From an uncultured Sutterella sp. (GTDB lineage: Bacteria > Pseudomonadota > Gammaproteobacteria > Burkholderiales > Burkholderiaceae_F): a stretch of 23,634 nt of DNA. Of this stretch, positions 23,625-23,634 are shown piece by piece (within the stretch, counting starts at the first letter, position 1; every line of letters starts with the position of its first letter). The position numbers and the translations under genes were made by a program. Where the stretch lies: contig CALEAW010000071.1 in assembly GCA_937943605.1 (NCBI GenBank), positions 1 to 23,634 on the forward strand. The letters are read 5' to 3'. Under the pieces are notes generated by a model. The model saw only the letters and a list, made by a program, of their open reading frames with translations, was not told the origin of the DNA and ran no database searches.

Positions 23625-23634
23625 ATTCCTTATC

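Overview
The window looks like one piece of a host-associated betaproteobacterial chromosome, probably Burkholderiales and perhaps Sutterellaceae. The evidence is a moderate, lowish GC by eye, beta-proteobacterial housekeeping genes (dnaE, argH, valS, holC, pepA), and the order pepA-holC-small protein-valS, which I recall from Burkholderiales. The genus is an inference from gene content only.

Layout. (1) 1-1413: two surface-glycan glycosyltransferase genes on the minus strand, both broken. The upstream one is out of frame at a 7-A tract right after its start. The downstream one loses family similarity near the left edge. (2) 1781-5209: dnaE. (3) 5279-5587: a minus-strand tRNA operon, Pro(TGG)-Arg(TCT)-His(GTG), with a recognisable promoter and terminator. 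(4) 5772-8883: argH and an AGCS-family Na+/alanine-type symporter. (5) 8940-10384, minus: a stand-alone WYL-like protein and a GT90/LpsA-like glycosyltransferase. (6) 10462-15876, minus: valS, a small conserved protein, holC and pepA. (7) 15998-16561, plus: a VOC-fold protein and tRNA-Ala(CGC).

(8) From the tRNA-Ala to the right edge is an accessory region. A P4-like tyrosine integrase is followed 10 nt later by an AT-rich gene for an unrecognised membrane/coiled-coil protein. Next come a second, XerC/D-like tyrosine recombinase and an invertible type I restriction-modification specificity locus. That locus holds a start-less hsdS cassette, a full two-domain hsdS on plus, a one-domain hsdS on minus, and the 3' part of hsdM on minus.

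The main discovery is the recombination architecture of the hsdS locus. Four exact copies of a 15-bp element (ATAAACGATAATTTA) lie at 20511, 21155, 21725 and 22356 in alternating orientation +,-,+,-. Read in its own direction, each copy encodes the HsdS central-region peptide INDNL. Inversion between opposite copies would therefore exchange target-recognition domains in frame. The arrangement predicts up to four HsdS specificities (two first domains times two second domains). The neighbouring recombinase is the obvious candidate invertase, and its own stop codon lies inside the first repeat. The adjacent hsdM is interrupted at the position of the expected NPPF catalytic motif at the right edge, so this copy may be inactive or rearranged. 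hsdR is not in the window.
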